DNA from: Paenibacillus wynnii
GTDB taxonomy: Bacteria; Bacillota; Bacilli; Paenibacillales; Paenibacillaceae
Direction of reading: 5' to 3'
NCBI RefSeq assembly: GCF_030812855.1
Contig: NZ_JAUSTK010000020.1
Location: forward strand, 25,717 to 89,716
DNA length: 64,000 nucleotides
In this document: piece after piece, positions 1 to 7,414 of the stretch
How the letters are laid out: every line of letters begins with the position of its first letter
Numbering within the stretch: position 1 is the first letter of the stretch
Notes under the pieces: generated by a model
Told to the model about the DNA's origin: nothing
Databases searched by the model: none
What the model saw: the letters and a program-made list of their open reading frames with translations, nothing else
Made by a program: the position numbers and the translations under genes

Positions 1-503
1 TTAAAAGTTGCATTACCTATAATGGAAGGTTGATTGGTTCGGGTGGTCTCATATATGTCATATGTCCCTCCGTCTACGGTAATGGTGCCCTTTTTCGTTC
101 CGGTCGGACGATAGGTGCCCCAGCTATCGACGATGTAATATTCTATGAGCGGGTCCTTCGTCCACCCATAGACACACAAATAGGAATTGCCGCCCGGATT
201 GAAGCTTGCGCTGTAATTTATTGATATGTTTCCAAGTTGTGAGTGTGTCTGGGTAGAGTCAAATTTCTTGCCTTTACGGAATAACGCATTTCCGATATTA
301 CTCCACTGGGCACTGAACGCGCCACCACTATTGAGAGTCATACTTGTGGTCCCGGAATCCTTCCACAGCTCATAGTCGTAGCCGTCTTGGGTCCCAGTCT
401 GATTGGAGGTAATCGTTGTTGCTGCCTGAGCGATAACTGCAGGCAATGTAAGCGCAAAACAAACTAAAATTGCTAAAAATAACTTCAATCTTTTCTGTTT
501 CAT
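1..503 (-). CDS. xynA: GH11 endo-1,4-beta-xylanase, 5' part (cut by window edge)
   Basis: Reverse-strand reading from ATG at 503 gives a signal peptide (MKQKRLKLFLAIL start, cleavage expected after AQA near residue 27) followed by a beta-jelly-roll of the GH11 type. The diagnostic stretch YGWTKDPLIEYYIVDSWG is present; its Glu is the family's catalytic nucleophile. The TYRPTGT thumb-side motif follows. The acid/base Glu and C-terminus lie beyond the window, so the gene is partial here. AGGAGG sits 7 bases before the ATG. The enzyme would be exported and cut xylan. A perfect cre site upstream points to glucose repression. Confidence 0.93.
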   Translation of the reverse strand, partial: MKQKRLKLFLAILVCFALTLPAVIAQAATTITSNQTGTQDGYDYELWKDSGTTSMTLNSGGAFSAQWSNIGNALFRKGKKFDSTQTHSQLGNISINYSASFNPGGNSYLCVYGWTKDPLIEYYIVDSWGTYRPTGTKKGTITVDGGTYDIYETTRTNQPSIIGNATF

Positions 504-600
504 TGGTCATTCCTCCTATTGGTTAAATTGCATCTATGTCGTACTAAGATGCTGTTCAGCCTGTAGCAGACCCATTTCCACTTCCTCCCAAAAATATAAG

Positions 601-614
601 TGTAAGCGATAACA
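601..614 (+). promoter_or_regulatory. CcpA cre site in front of the xylanase
   Basis: TGTAAGCGATAACA matches the Bacillus cre consensus TGWAANCGNTNWCA at all 14 positions. It lies about 100 bases upstream of the xylanase start and just downstream of a TATGAT-like box on the reverse strand, a usual place for repression or roadblock. The rest of 504-828 shows no gene. Confidence 0.75.
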
Positions 615-828
615 AAAATCATTTTATCATAGCTTCTTTAATGTTTTTTATGCGAAATTAAAGTTCATACCCTAAAAAGTTTAGTTCTTTTGTGGATGTA
701 AATGGAAATAGCGTTTATTTCTCCTAGACTAGTTTTCACAAGGTACCCATATCATTTTTTCTTTAATAATTAGATGATATAGTTAATGTATATTGCAATC
801 TTTCAACAATGAAAGGGATCTTTCAAAC

Positions 829-1170
829 ATGACAATAAAAGTGAAACGGCAGTTAAATGATGGTCCTAATATTCGAAGAGAAAAAGAAATTGTTTCAAAA
901 ATGATTTATATATATTGTAAGAAAAAACATAATCAAAAAGTGTTCTGCGAGGAATGTCAAGACTTAAATGATTATGCTTGGAAAAGACTATCCCTCTGCC
1001 CATTCGGTGAAGAGAAAGCGGCTTGTGCAAAGTGCTCTATCCATTGTTACAAACAGGATTATCGTGAAAGAATTAAGATTATCATGCGTTTCTCAGGTCC
1101 ATGGATGCTACTATATCATCCAATTGAGTCCATTAGGCATTTCCGAATCCCAGGTAAGTTAAGAAAATAG
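829..1170 (+). CDS. YgbA-type 'nitrous oxide-stimulated promoter' family protein
   Basis: About 113 residues, cytoplasmic. It carries the family's Cys pattern: IREKxIVxxMI near the N-terminus, IYCxKKH, CEECxxLxxYA, CPFGExKxxCxxCxxHCY, and a final MRFSGPWML. The eight Cys residues with His suggest a metal (Zn or Fe-S) site. Relatives in enteric bacteria are induced by nitric oxide; the biochemical role is not settled. I chose ATG at 829 because AAAGGG lies 11 bases upstream; an in-frame TTG at 793 would add 12 residues. It stands alone on the plus strand. Confidence 0.8.
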   Translation: MTIKVKRQLNDGPNIRREKEIVSKMIYIYCKKKHNQKVFCEECQDLNDYAWKRLSLCPFGEEKAACAKCSIHCYKQDYRERIKIIMRFSGPWMLLYHPIESIRHFRIPGKLRK

Positions 1171-1185
1171 CTTTTACTGACTCAT

Positions 1186-1400
1186 AACTAAGATATGGAA
1201 AGGCCAAAAAGTTCTCATATACTTGCCTTTCCTCTTTTAGCCTTTGCTCTTCTTCGACCGCGTCCAAATATAGCAACGTATCTGGAGTTGGCACCATACT
1301 AACTACTACCCAACAAAATTTCTCAGCCTCACTATTTTCCTGTAGTCATATCCTCAAATCTTCCCTCGATTTTACTGTAATTAGATTTTCAATTTCCATA
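1186..1400 (-). pseudogene. Remnant of a YdeI/OmpD-associated family gene
   Basis: Reverse-strand translation from ATG at 1400 reads MEIENLITVKSREDLRI, a stop (TGA where a Trp codon is expected), LQENSEAEKFCWVVV, TLLYLDAVEEE, then jumps to QVYENFLAFP. The first parts resemble the N-terminus of YdeI proteins (VKSR..W..WL, LxYxDAVEEAL) and the last resembles their C-terminus. So the gene has an internal deletion and at least one nonsense change. An AAAGGAG lies upstream of the old start. It fills most of the gap between the YgbA-like gene and the small ORF at 1541. Confidence 0.6.
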
Positions 1401-1540
1401 GATAAAATACATTCTCCTTTCTAGGTATAATGAGTAATTCAATTCAGGGTCGTGTTTTCAAATTAGGTATATCGCCTTTGGATAAACTTGTAGTAATTGC
1501 ACATAACTAATACAAATCTCACGGAAGGAGCATTCACAAC

Positions 1541-1642
1541 ATGGCCGATTCGATTAAGCCCAACGGCTCACAGCATGCAGCACCACCATCAGATGATCCG
1601 AAGAAGCAAGGCAGATCCGCAGCTAAGAAGAAATCGAAATAA
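1541..1642 (+). CDS. 33-residue basic small protein, unknown function
   Basis: ATG at 1541 has an excellent GGAAGGAG 10 bases upstream and is followed by a stop and a strong terminator. The product starts MADSIKPNGSQHAAPPSDDP and ends in the Lys-rich KKQGRSAAKKKSK. It is hydrophilic, Ala/Pro/Lys-rich, probably unstructured, and could bind nucleic acid or belong to the small soluble spore proteins; that is inference. I do not recognise a named family. The ribosome site, isolation as a unit and terminator make a real gene likely. Confidence 0.6.
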   Translation: MADSIKPNGSQHAAPPSDDPKKQGRSAAKKKSK

Positions 1643-1646
1643 CCTG

Positions 1647-1874
1647 TCAGTATGTTAAAGAATGGAAAGGCCGCCGCTTGGCGGCTTTATTATTAATATT
1701 ACAAGTTCGTGTTCCACCAGGTGTGTTGGTTATCCAAATAGTATTAGCTCGTTCTAGTTCAATCATCTGTTGTCCAGAAAGCTGAAATACCGTTTTCAAA
1801 GGAATTTGTATTGTTTTCTCATCATCAATTTGCTGATTGTTCAACCCATTAAATATGATTTTATTTTTTGTCAT
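1647..1874 (-). CDS. Doubtful 75-residue ORF overlapping the anti-sigma gene end
   Basis: An open frame starting MTKNKIIFNGLNNQQID overlaps the last 14 bases of the DUF4179 gene. There is no clear ribosome site, so translation would depend on coupling. Residues 1-55 have a normal composition, but the C-terminus runs through the opposite-strand terminator, which speaks against it. No family is recognised. Confidence 0.25.
   Translation of the reverse strand: MTKNKIIFNGLNNQQIDDEKTIQIPLKTVFQLSGQQMIELERANTIWITNTPGGTRTCNINNKAAKRRPFHSLTY
1661..1692 (+). terminator. Terminator after the 33-residue ORF
   Basis: GCCGCC-GCTT-GGCGGC stem followed by TTTATTATTA. Confidence 0.75.
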
Positions 1875-3180
1875 CTATAGGAATAGATATTGTCTTGTCG
1901 TAGGTTTTAATATAGTGAAATCCGTCCAGTAGCAGGTGTTCCGGTTTCTTCATTGTGTTAAAGGAATACGTCTGCTCCCACAGGATGTTACCGTTTTTCA
2001 GATCCCACGGTCGTGACAAAGAAATTGATGATACGGGAACTACGATATCACCAGATTGAACAGATAAATTTTTTGTTTCTAAGATTGTAAACTGTTTCCT
2101 AGCAATAACGATATCATAACCTGCATCAGTTTTTGTGACGCTTCGGATCCATACCTTTTCATTGCCAATCGTGATGGATTGATTTGATGGTGAGGCTAGG
2201 GAGATGGGGTCTACCACTTTCTGATATCCGGCGAAATTTTCAAGTACAAGTTCAAGGGTCTCTATCTTGTCTGTCGGAAGCACATCAAATTCAAGTTCAA
2301 ATTCCGGGATGCCCTTTTCACCAAAACGATTTCCCATTCCCCATGATTTCACTTCTGTTCCATTCAAATAAAGGTTTGTTTTGCCTGGAAATATCGGGAG
2401 TTCCTCATTATCCATTTCATAATGTCCCTTCACGATGGTTGTAGTTGGTGAAGCCGTAATGGATTCAAAGTGGATAGTCCCCTGATCGACAGGAATGGAT
2501 TTTGAAATGTCCTCTTCTTTAAAAATACTCTTCATCGCTTTATTAGCTTCAAATTTGAAGGAGATCGGATGTGTTTCCAGCTCCCCATTATTCAGCCGCT
2601 CACTGATTGTAACTGTTAATGTTCTGGAGAATGGACTAACTGGCTCGAATCTATAATTTCCCTCGAAATGGGTTTCGGTTTTGCTATTGTCACCACTCCC
2701 TCCTCTTTGTTCTGAATCAGTCAAGAACCCTTTCATTTTACCAATGTCATAACGAAATAAACCATTGTCAGTAAAAACGGAGCCTGCTGGTCGATCAATA
2801 GTGTAATACATTAGCAATGCGTTATCGTCCGCAATAACCCCGTTAATGGTAATGACAGTGCCACTATCAAACGTTTTGCTTTTGTTGACATTTTGACCGT
2901 ATCCTTTCTCTGCCACCTCAGAGAAGTTTAGAGAACTCAGCTCGATTTTATTAAATAACTTACCTCCGTAATAAGCAAATACTGGATACTGATAAGTTCC
3001 AACAATTAGAAGGAGTGCAGCGGCTGACGAAGCAACCCATGTCATCGCTCTATTTACTTTTCTTTTCTTAGTAGGAACATGCTCAAGCGCGTTTCGAAGT
3101 CTGCCTTCAAGTTCTAACGGAGCCTGCACGATATTCAAGGTCTGCTTGTGTTCCTGTATTCTCTCCTCGATCGTTTTCAT
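1861..3180 (-). CDS. DUF4179-type membrane anti-sigma factor
   Basis: 439 residues: a cytoplasmic N-terminal part (about 1-45), one membrane helix near residues 47-66 (MTWVASSAAALLLIVGTYQ), then a large extracytoplasmic domain with the DUF4179 pattern (FNKIELSSLNFSEVAEKGYG, then GVIADDNALLMYYTI). It follows an ECF-like sigma gene and overlaps it by 74 bases, so the two are made together. By family logic it would hold the sigma factor at the membrane until an envelope signal arrives. The signal is unknown. Confidence 0.8.
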   Translation of the reverse strand: MKTIEERIQEHKQTLNIVQAPLELEGRLRNALEHVPTKKRKVNRAMTWVASSAAALLLIVGTYQYPVFAYYGGKLFNKIELSSLNFSEVAEKGYGQNVNKSKTFDSGTVITINGVIADDNALLMYYTIDRPAGSVFTDNGLFRYDIGKMKGFLTDSEQRGGSGDNSKTETHFEGNYRFEPVSPFSRTLTVTISERLNNGELETHPISFKFEANKAMKSIFKEEDISKSIPVDQGTIHFESITASPTTTIVKGHYEMDNEELPIFPGKTNLYLNGTEVKSWGMGNRFGEKGIPEFELEFDVLPTDKIETLELVLENFAGYQKVVDPISLASPSNQSITIGNEKVWIRSVTKTDAGYDIVIARKQFTILETKNLSVQSGDIVVPVSSISLSRPWDLKNGNILWEQTYSFNTMKKPEHLLLDGFHYIKTYDKTISIPIDDKK

Positions 3181-3709
3181 AACGATTACCCCCGATCATG
3201 GCTTTCAGTTTTTGTTTGCCTTGCGAAATTCTTGATTTGATGGTGCCAACCGGTGCATCGGTCATATCCGCAATTGTCTGATACGGAAGATCATGTACGT
3301 AACGAAGTTCAATCGCTTCCCGCTGTCGTGCATTCAGATGAGAGAGCAGCACCTGCATGTCCATCTCAGACTCCGTATTGCGATATGGATTATCATCAGT
3401 TAATGCAGCAAGTGATGGTTCTCGCTCGTCTTCCAGAGGAAGAAATCGTTCCTTTTTGCGGAGTAATGTTTTGCAACGATTGACGAGAATGGTTTTGCTC
3501 CAACTGTAGAAAGCTTCCCCTTTTTGTAATTGATCCAGCTTGTCATAAAGCGTAAGAATCATGTCTTCCATGGCATCCATTGCGTCATGCTCATTTCTCA
3601 TGTAGCTGTAGGCAAGACGATAATAAGCGTCCTGTTCGGTTATAATTAGTTGTAATAAAGCTTCCTTGTTGCCTTTTTGGGCTTGTTTGACAAGACGGCT
3701 TACATTCAT
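3107..3709 (-). CDS. ECF-type RNA polymerase sigma-70 factor
   Basis: 200 residues. Region 2 (about 20-90) has YRLAYSYMRNEHDAMDAMEDM; region 4 (about 125-180) has LNARQREAIELRYVHDLPY and IADMTDAPVGTIKSRISQGKQ, a typical helix-turn-helix. A ribosome site GGGGTGAG precedes ATG at 3709. The C-terminal 25 residues are encoded inside the overlap with the anti-sigma gene and look like an unconserved tail. Its regulon likely includes this operon; no obvious duplicate promoter was found. Confidence 0.88.
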   Translation of the reverse strand: MNVSRLVKQAQKGNKEALLQLIITEQDAYYRLAYSYMRNEHDAMDAMEDMILTLYDKLDQLQKGEAFYSWSKTILVNRCKTLLRKKERFLPLEDEREPSLAALTDDNPYRNTESEMDMQVLLSHLNARQREAIELRYVHDLPYQTIADMTDAPVGTIKSRISQGKQKLKAMIGGNRYENDRGENTGTQADLEYRAGSVRT

Positions 3710-3766
3710 GTTCTCACCCCTTTCATAGATAAGAGATAGCAGAGGGTATTAAAGTTCATTATGTAC

Positions 3767-3798
3767 AAAAAAATCTCCACACCCAAATCAGAGGGTGT
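3767..3798 (-). terminator. Stem-loop with T-run between ymaF and the sigma gene
   Basis: Read on the reverse strand: ACACCC-tctgattt-GGGTGT then GGAGATTTTTTT. It could end the ymaF transcript before the sigma promoter. Confidence 0.5.
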
Positions 3799-3913
3799 CA
3801 CCGTTTGGGTCTATAACTTTCAGGGTAGTTGAACAAACGATTCCATACATCACTATAAATGGGCTCACGTTAAGGGATTGTTGGTTTGAAATCATCCGAG
3901 GAGAGTAACGAAA

Positions 3914-3965
3914 GGGGAATTGGGAACTGTAGGAACGACAGCGGCCGGAAGTCCCAATATTCCCC
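3914..3965 (-). repeat. Short copy of a nested-palindrome intergenic repeat
   Basis: Outer arms GGGGAATTGGGAACT and AAGTCCCAATATTCCCC enclose GTAGGAACGACAGCGGCCGG. The core matches, in inverted orientation, the ends of the longer copy at 41.94-42.05 kb (CCGCTGT and GTTCCTACAGTTCC) with the middle missing. It fills most of the gene-free stretch 3710-4044. Confidence 0.6.
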
Positions 3966-4044
3966 GTAGTTAAACAGCTCCTTAAATATATGCCTTAAAT
4001 TAGTAACAGGACTTTTCAGTGGCCTCCATTACAAGCAGTTAAGA

Positions 4045-4431
4045 TTATGAATCCTTGCCAGTAGTTCCTTTATAACGATGAGTATGTGGTCTCATACCGC
4101 TTAGAGTTGTAACACCTTCGAAGTAATGAATGTGACTGCCACCGGGTATATCAATAGCCGGACCTGTGGTCCCTTGGATAACATGGGTGTGCCCTTGATC
4201 TATTGATGTTACGGTGAAATATCGATGAACATGAGGGACGCCGCTTAGGGCAGGCTCGGTAACACTGGCATACTGATGAACGTGTCCGTCGTCATAAGAG
4301 GTGACACCAGAATAAGGGTGAACGTGAACAACAGGCCGACCGTCCCAAGATGTAATGAAAACACTATGGGAATGATTGTTCCCCGGGTCATTGGAATGAA
4401 GAAAGTATCCTTCAACTGGAATGTTATTCAT
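4045..4431 (-). CDS. ymaF: YmaF family His-rich repeat protein
   Basis: 128 residues with seven His-x-His pairs (HSH, HVH x3, HTH, HIH, HTH) spaced 16-24 residues apart, each followed by an aromatic and a short G/T/S turn (for example YSGVTS, FEGVTT, YKGTTG). This is the YmaF pattern. No signal peptide or membrane helix. The regular His pairs suggest a beta-repeat fold that could bind divalent metal; function is not established. AAGGAG lies well placed before ATG. Monocistronic. Confidence 0.8.
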   Translation of the reverse strand: MNNIPVEGYFLHSNDPGNNHSHSVFITSWDGRPVVHVHPYSGVTSYDDGHVHQYASVTEPALSGVPHVHRYFTVTSIDQGHTHVIQGTTGPAIDIPGGSHIHYFEGVTTLSGMRPHTHRYKGTTGKDS

Positions 4432-4675
4432 TATAGCAGCTCCTTTATTATCGTTATGGGTTAATTTATGTCAACTGCCATGTTCCAGCTATAGGCGTAC
4501 GTTGATTCTTTAGGCGAATTATACAATTGGATATTTGTGGCAAATGTAGTGATGATCAGCGATGACTAGTAGTGTATTATGGTGTTCTAGCTCAAAGTGC
4601 CAGCAAAAACAATTATCGGACTCGGCCTGCCTTATTGCACTCACCCATACCATTCAAATAGGTCATTTAAACAAG

Positions 4676-4725
4676 AAAACAGGCAAGGCCATCTCACATT
4701 GTGAGAGTCCTTGCCTGTTTTTTTT
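4676..4725 (-). terminator. Bidirectional terminator downstream of mqo
   Basis: Long stem AACAGGCAAGG..TCTCACA / TGTGAGA..CCTTGCCTGTT with T-runs on both strands. It ends the mqo transcript. The remaining part of 4432-4793 shows no gene. Confidence 0.85.
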
Positions 4726-4793
4726 AAGGGACTTTACCAGTAGCCTCCCATTGAGTAGGACGGCCTTCACACCTATGCCTTTTCAGAGACTTG

Positions 4794-6293
4794 TTAAGTA
4801 TAGATTAGTTCTTTTTCGATTAGACCAAGCGTCTCTGCTGTTGAAGTATGAATTTTGTGCAAAAGCTCTGGATTTTCCATTAATGACATACCATAAGAAG
4901 GAATCATTTCTTTAATTTTCGCTTCCCACTCTTTCATATGTTGCGGGAAGCATTTATTAATTACCTCAAGCATTACGTGAACAGCAGTTGAGGCACCTGG
5001 AGAAGCACCTAGCAAGGCAGCAATCGAGCCATCAGCGGCACAAATAACTTCTGTACCAAATTGAAGTGTACCTTTGCCGCCAACATCGGTATCTTTAATC
5101 ACTTGTACACGTTGGCCCGCTACTACTAAGTCCCAATCCTCGATTTTGGCGTTAGGGATAAACTCGCGTAACTCTTCCATACGCTTTTCTTTCGATAACA
5201 TAACTTGTTCGATCAGGTATTTTGTCAAAGACATGTTTTTTGCACCTGCCGTCAACATAGTTAAGAGATTATCGGGTTTAACGGAAGTTACCAAATCAAA
5301 TATTGAACCGGTTTTTAAAAATTTTGGTGAGAAGCCGGCAAAAGGTCCAAATAACAATGACTTTTTATTGTCGATAAATCTTGTGTCTAGATGCGGGACA
5401 GACATGGGAGGTGCTCCAACCTTAGCTTTGCCGTATACTTTAGCATGATGCTGCTCTATGACATCTGGATTATTACACACCATAAATATACCGCTTACCG
5501 GAAATCCTCCAATATGTTTTCCTTCAGGAATACCGGACTTTTGAAGTAAATGTAAGCTTCCTCCCCCACCACCGATAAAGACAAATTTTGCAGTATGGCG
5601 TTTAACGCTACCGCTTTCATTTCGCACATTCAATTCCCACGAGCCGTCGCTAGTGCGTTTGAGATTATCAACACTATGTTTGTATTTGATATCGACGTTT
5701 TTACTCTTTAAGTGATCAAACAATATGCGGGTTAAAGCGCCAAAATTGACATCTGTTCCAGAGTCGATTTTTGTTGCCGCTATTGGTTCTTTCGATGGAC
5801 GATTTTGTAAGATAAGTGGAATCCATTCCATCAGTTTTTCAGGGTCTTCGGAAAATTCCATCCCTTGAAACAAAGGATTACCGGACATTGCTTCGAAACG
5901 TTTCTTTAAAAAAGTTACATCTTGTTCCCCCTGTACCATACTCATATGAGGCAATGGCATGATAAAGTCCTGCGGATTACGTATCAGCTCGCTGTTAACA
6001 AGATAAGACCAAAACTGCATTGAAAGCTGAAACTGTTCATTAATTTGGATAGCCTTGCTAATATCTATAGATCCGTCTGATTTTTCGACAGTGTAGTTCA
6101 GCTCGCACAATGCCGCATGCCCTGTTCCTGCATTATTCCATTCGTTAGAGCTTTCCTCTCCTGCCTTTTCGAGCTTCTCAAACACTGTAATTTCCCATTC
6201 CGGAACTAATTCTTTCAGAAATGTAACTAAAGTCGCACTCATAATTCCGGCACCAATTAAGATGACGTCTGTTGTAGTTTCTCTGTTACTCAT
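4794..6293 (-). CDS. mqo: Malate:quinone oxidoreductase (FAD-dependent)
   Basis: 499 residues, the usual Mqo length. Oxidises malate to oxaloacetate and passes electrons to quinone at the membrane, in the TCA cycle. The N-terminus holds the FAD Rossmann motif VILIGAGIMSATL (about residues 10-22) and the Mqo signature SSNEWNNAGTGHAALCELNYT. Near the C-terminus LLGASPGASTAVHVML is typical. I place the start at 6293 (MSNRETTTD): AAGG sits 9 bases before it, whereas an ATG nine bases earlier abuts the AAGG. A cre-like sequence lies upstream. Confidence 0.95.
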   Translation of the reverse strand: MSNRETTTDVILIGAGIMSATLVTFLKELVPEWEITVFEKLEKAGEESSNEWNNAGTGHAALCELNYTVEKSDGSIDISKAIQINEQFQLSMQFWSYLVNSELIRNPQDFIMPLPHMSMVQGEQDVTFLKKRFEAMSGNPLFQGMEFSEDPEKLMEWIPLILQNRPSKEPIAATKIDSGTDVNFGALTRILFDHLKSKNVDIKYKHSVDNLKRTSDGSWELNVRNESGSVKRHTAKFVFIGGGGGSLHLLQKSGIPEGKHIGGFPVSGIFMVCNNPDVIEQHHAKVYGKAKVGAPPMSVPHLDTRFIDNKKSLLFGPFAGFSPKFLKTGSIFDLVTSVKPDNLLTMLTAGAKNMSLTKYLIEQVMLSKEKRMEELREFIPNAKIEDWDLVVAGQRVQVIKDTDVGGKGTLQFGTEVICAADGSIAALLGASPGASTAVHVMLEVINKCFPQHMKEWEAKIKEMIPSYGMSLMENPELLHKIHTSTAETLGLIEKELIYT

Positions 6294-6329
6294 TGTCACC
6301 ATCCTTAAACCCTGAAATTGCAGAAAGGA

Positions 6330-6343
6330 TGTAAGCGCTCTTG
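6330..6343 (+). promoter_or_regulatory. cre-like sequence upstream of mqo
   Basis: TGTAAGCGCTCTTG fits 12 of 14 positions of the CcpA cre consensus and lies 37 bases before the mqo start. Carbon control of a TCA-cycle gene would be expected, but the match is imperfect. Confidence 0.4.
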
Positions 6344-6422
6344 CTTAGGCGCGTCACACACCTTCTCTATTTCAATTATAACTATATCATGGTGTATTAC
6401 AATTATTTAAATATTAAAATAT

Positions 6423-7307
6423 CTATTTGGATATCTCCCCAAAATATTCTACAACGACCTCACGGAATTCCAGAGCAGCCCGCGAAATGTACCGATTCCT
6501 GTGCCATAATAAAGCTATCTCTCTTACCAATTCGTGATTCTCTACTTGGAGATATTTGATATTTTCCCGTGAATACCTTGCCGTGCTTGGTATGAAAGCT
6601 ATGCCAATTTCGGATTCCACAAGACTGCTTAGCCTTGCAGGTTCATCCCCCTCATACACATATTTAGGTACAAATCCAGCTGATTTGCATACTGAGTCCA
6701 CTAAATCGCGTGTACCGTAGCCTCTCTTTACACCTACAAACCATTCATCCCTTAGTTCTGACAAGGATACGCTACTTCGGTCTGCCAGCCGATGTCCCAT
6801 TGGAACAGCTACAAGAATGGTGTCGATGAACACGATTTGACATTCAATGTCATCCCCTTGTATAGGAGGTGAGGACAAGCAGAAATCGACCTCTCCTCTA
6901 TGAAGAAGCGTAACCATTTCCTGCGTTTTCAGCATTTGCACATGAAATTGGATAAGAGGCCGTTTTTTTCGAAACTCTCGAAGAATATTGGGTAACGTGC
7001 TTGCGGTGGTCACCGCCAATTCGAGTGTTCCATGTTCCGGGCTGGATAAATCGTTAATCTCCTGCTTCCCCTGTTCCAACTCAAACAAAGCCCTTTCTGC
7101 ACGGCGAAGGAATCTGCTTCCGAACTCATTCAATCGTAGCTTCCGCCCTATTCGATCGAATAGAGGGACCCCTAAATCCTCTTCCAAGCGTTGAATCGTT
7201 TTGCTTAGTGATGATTGAGTAACGTGCAGACTTCCCGCAGCTTCGGTCACATGTTCCAAACGAGCTACCTCGAGAAAATATTTCAGTTGTAGAAGTTCCA
7301 TTTGCAT
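6423..7307 (-). CDS. LysR-family transcriptional regulator
   Basis: 294 residues. Winged HTH at about 4-63 (LLQLKYFLEVARLEHVTEAA, LHVTQSSLSKTIQRLE), linker, then a periplasmic-binding-like effector domain (about 90-290). GGAGG precedes ATG. It is divergent from a 14-helix MFS exporter with about 107 bases between the starts, so that exporter is the likely target. It also lies beside mqo, which could be a second target. The effector is unknown. Confidence 0.9.
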   Translation of the reverse strand: MQMELLQLKYFLEVARLEHVTEAAGSLHVTQSSLSKTIQRLEEDLGVPLFDRIGRKLRLNEFGSRFLRRAERALFELEQGKQEINDLSSPEHGTLELAVTTASTLPNILREFRKKRPLIQFHVQMLKTQEMVTLLHRGEVDFCLSSPPIQGDDIECQIVFIDTILVAVPMGHRLADRSSVSLSELRDEWFVGVKRGYGTRDLVDSVCKSAGFVPKYVYEGDEPARLSSLVESEIGIAFIPSTARYSRENIKYLQVENHELVREIALLWHRNRYISRAALEFREVVVEYFGEISK

Positions 7308-7414
7308 CCTCCGTTCATTCCCTCAAGTCAATGAAATCATAACATAGAATGCGTTGGAATAAATAATCAATTTCTAGTACGATGACATTAATAAGCTATT
7401 TGGGGGGATCAAAA

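Noticed and set aside
7314..7335. TTCATT-N10-AATGAA as LysR operator
   Set aside because: It is only 6 bases from the LysR start and overlaps its leader, so it is weak as a control site for the exporter.
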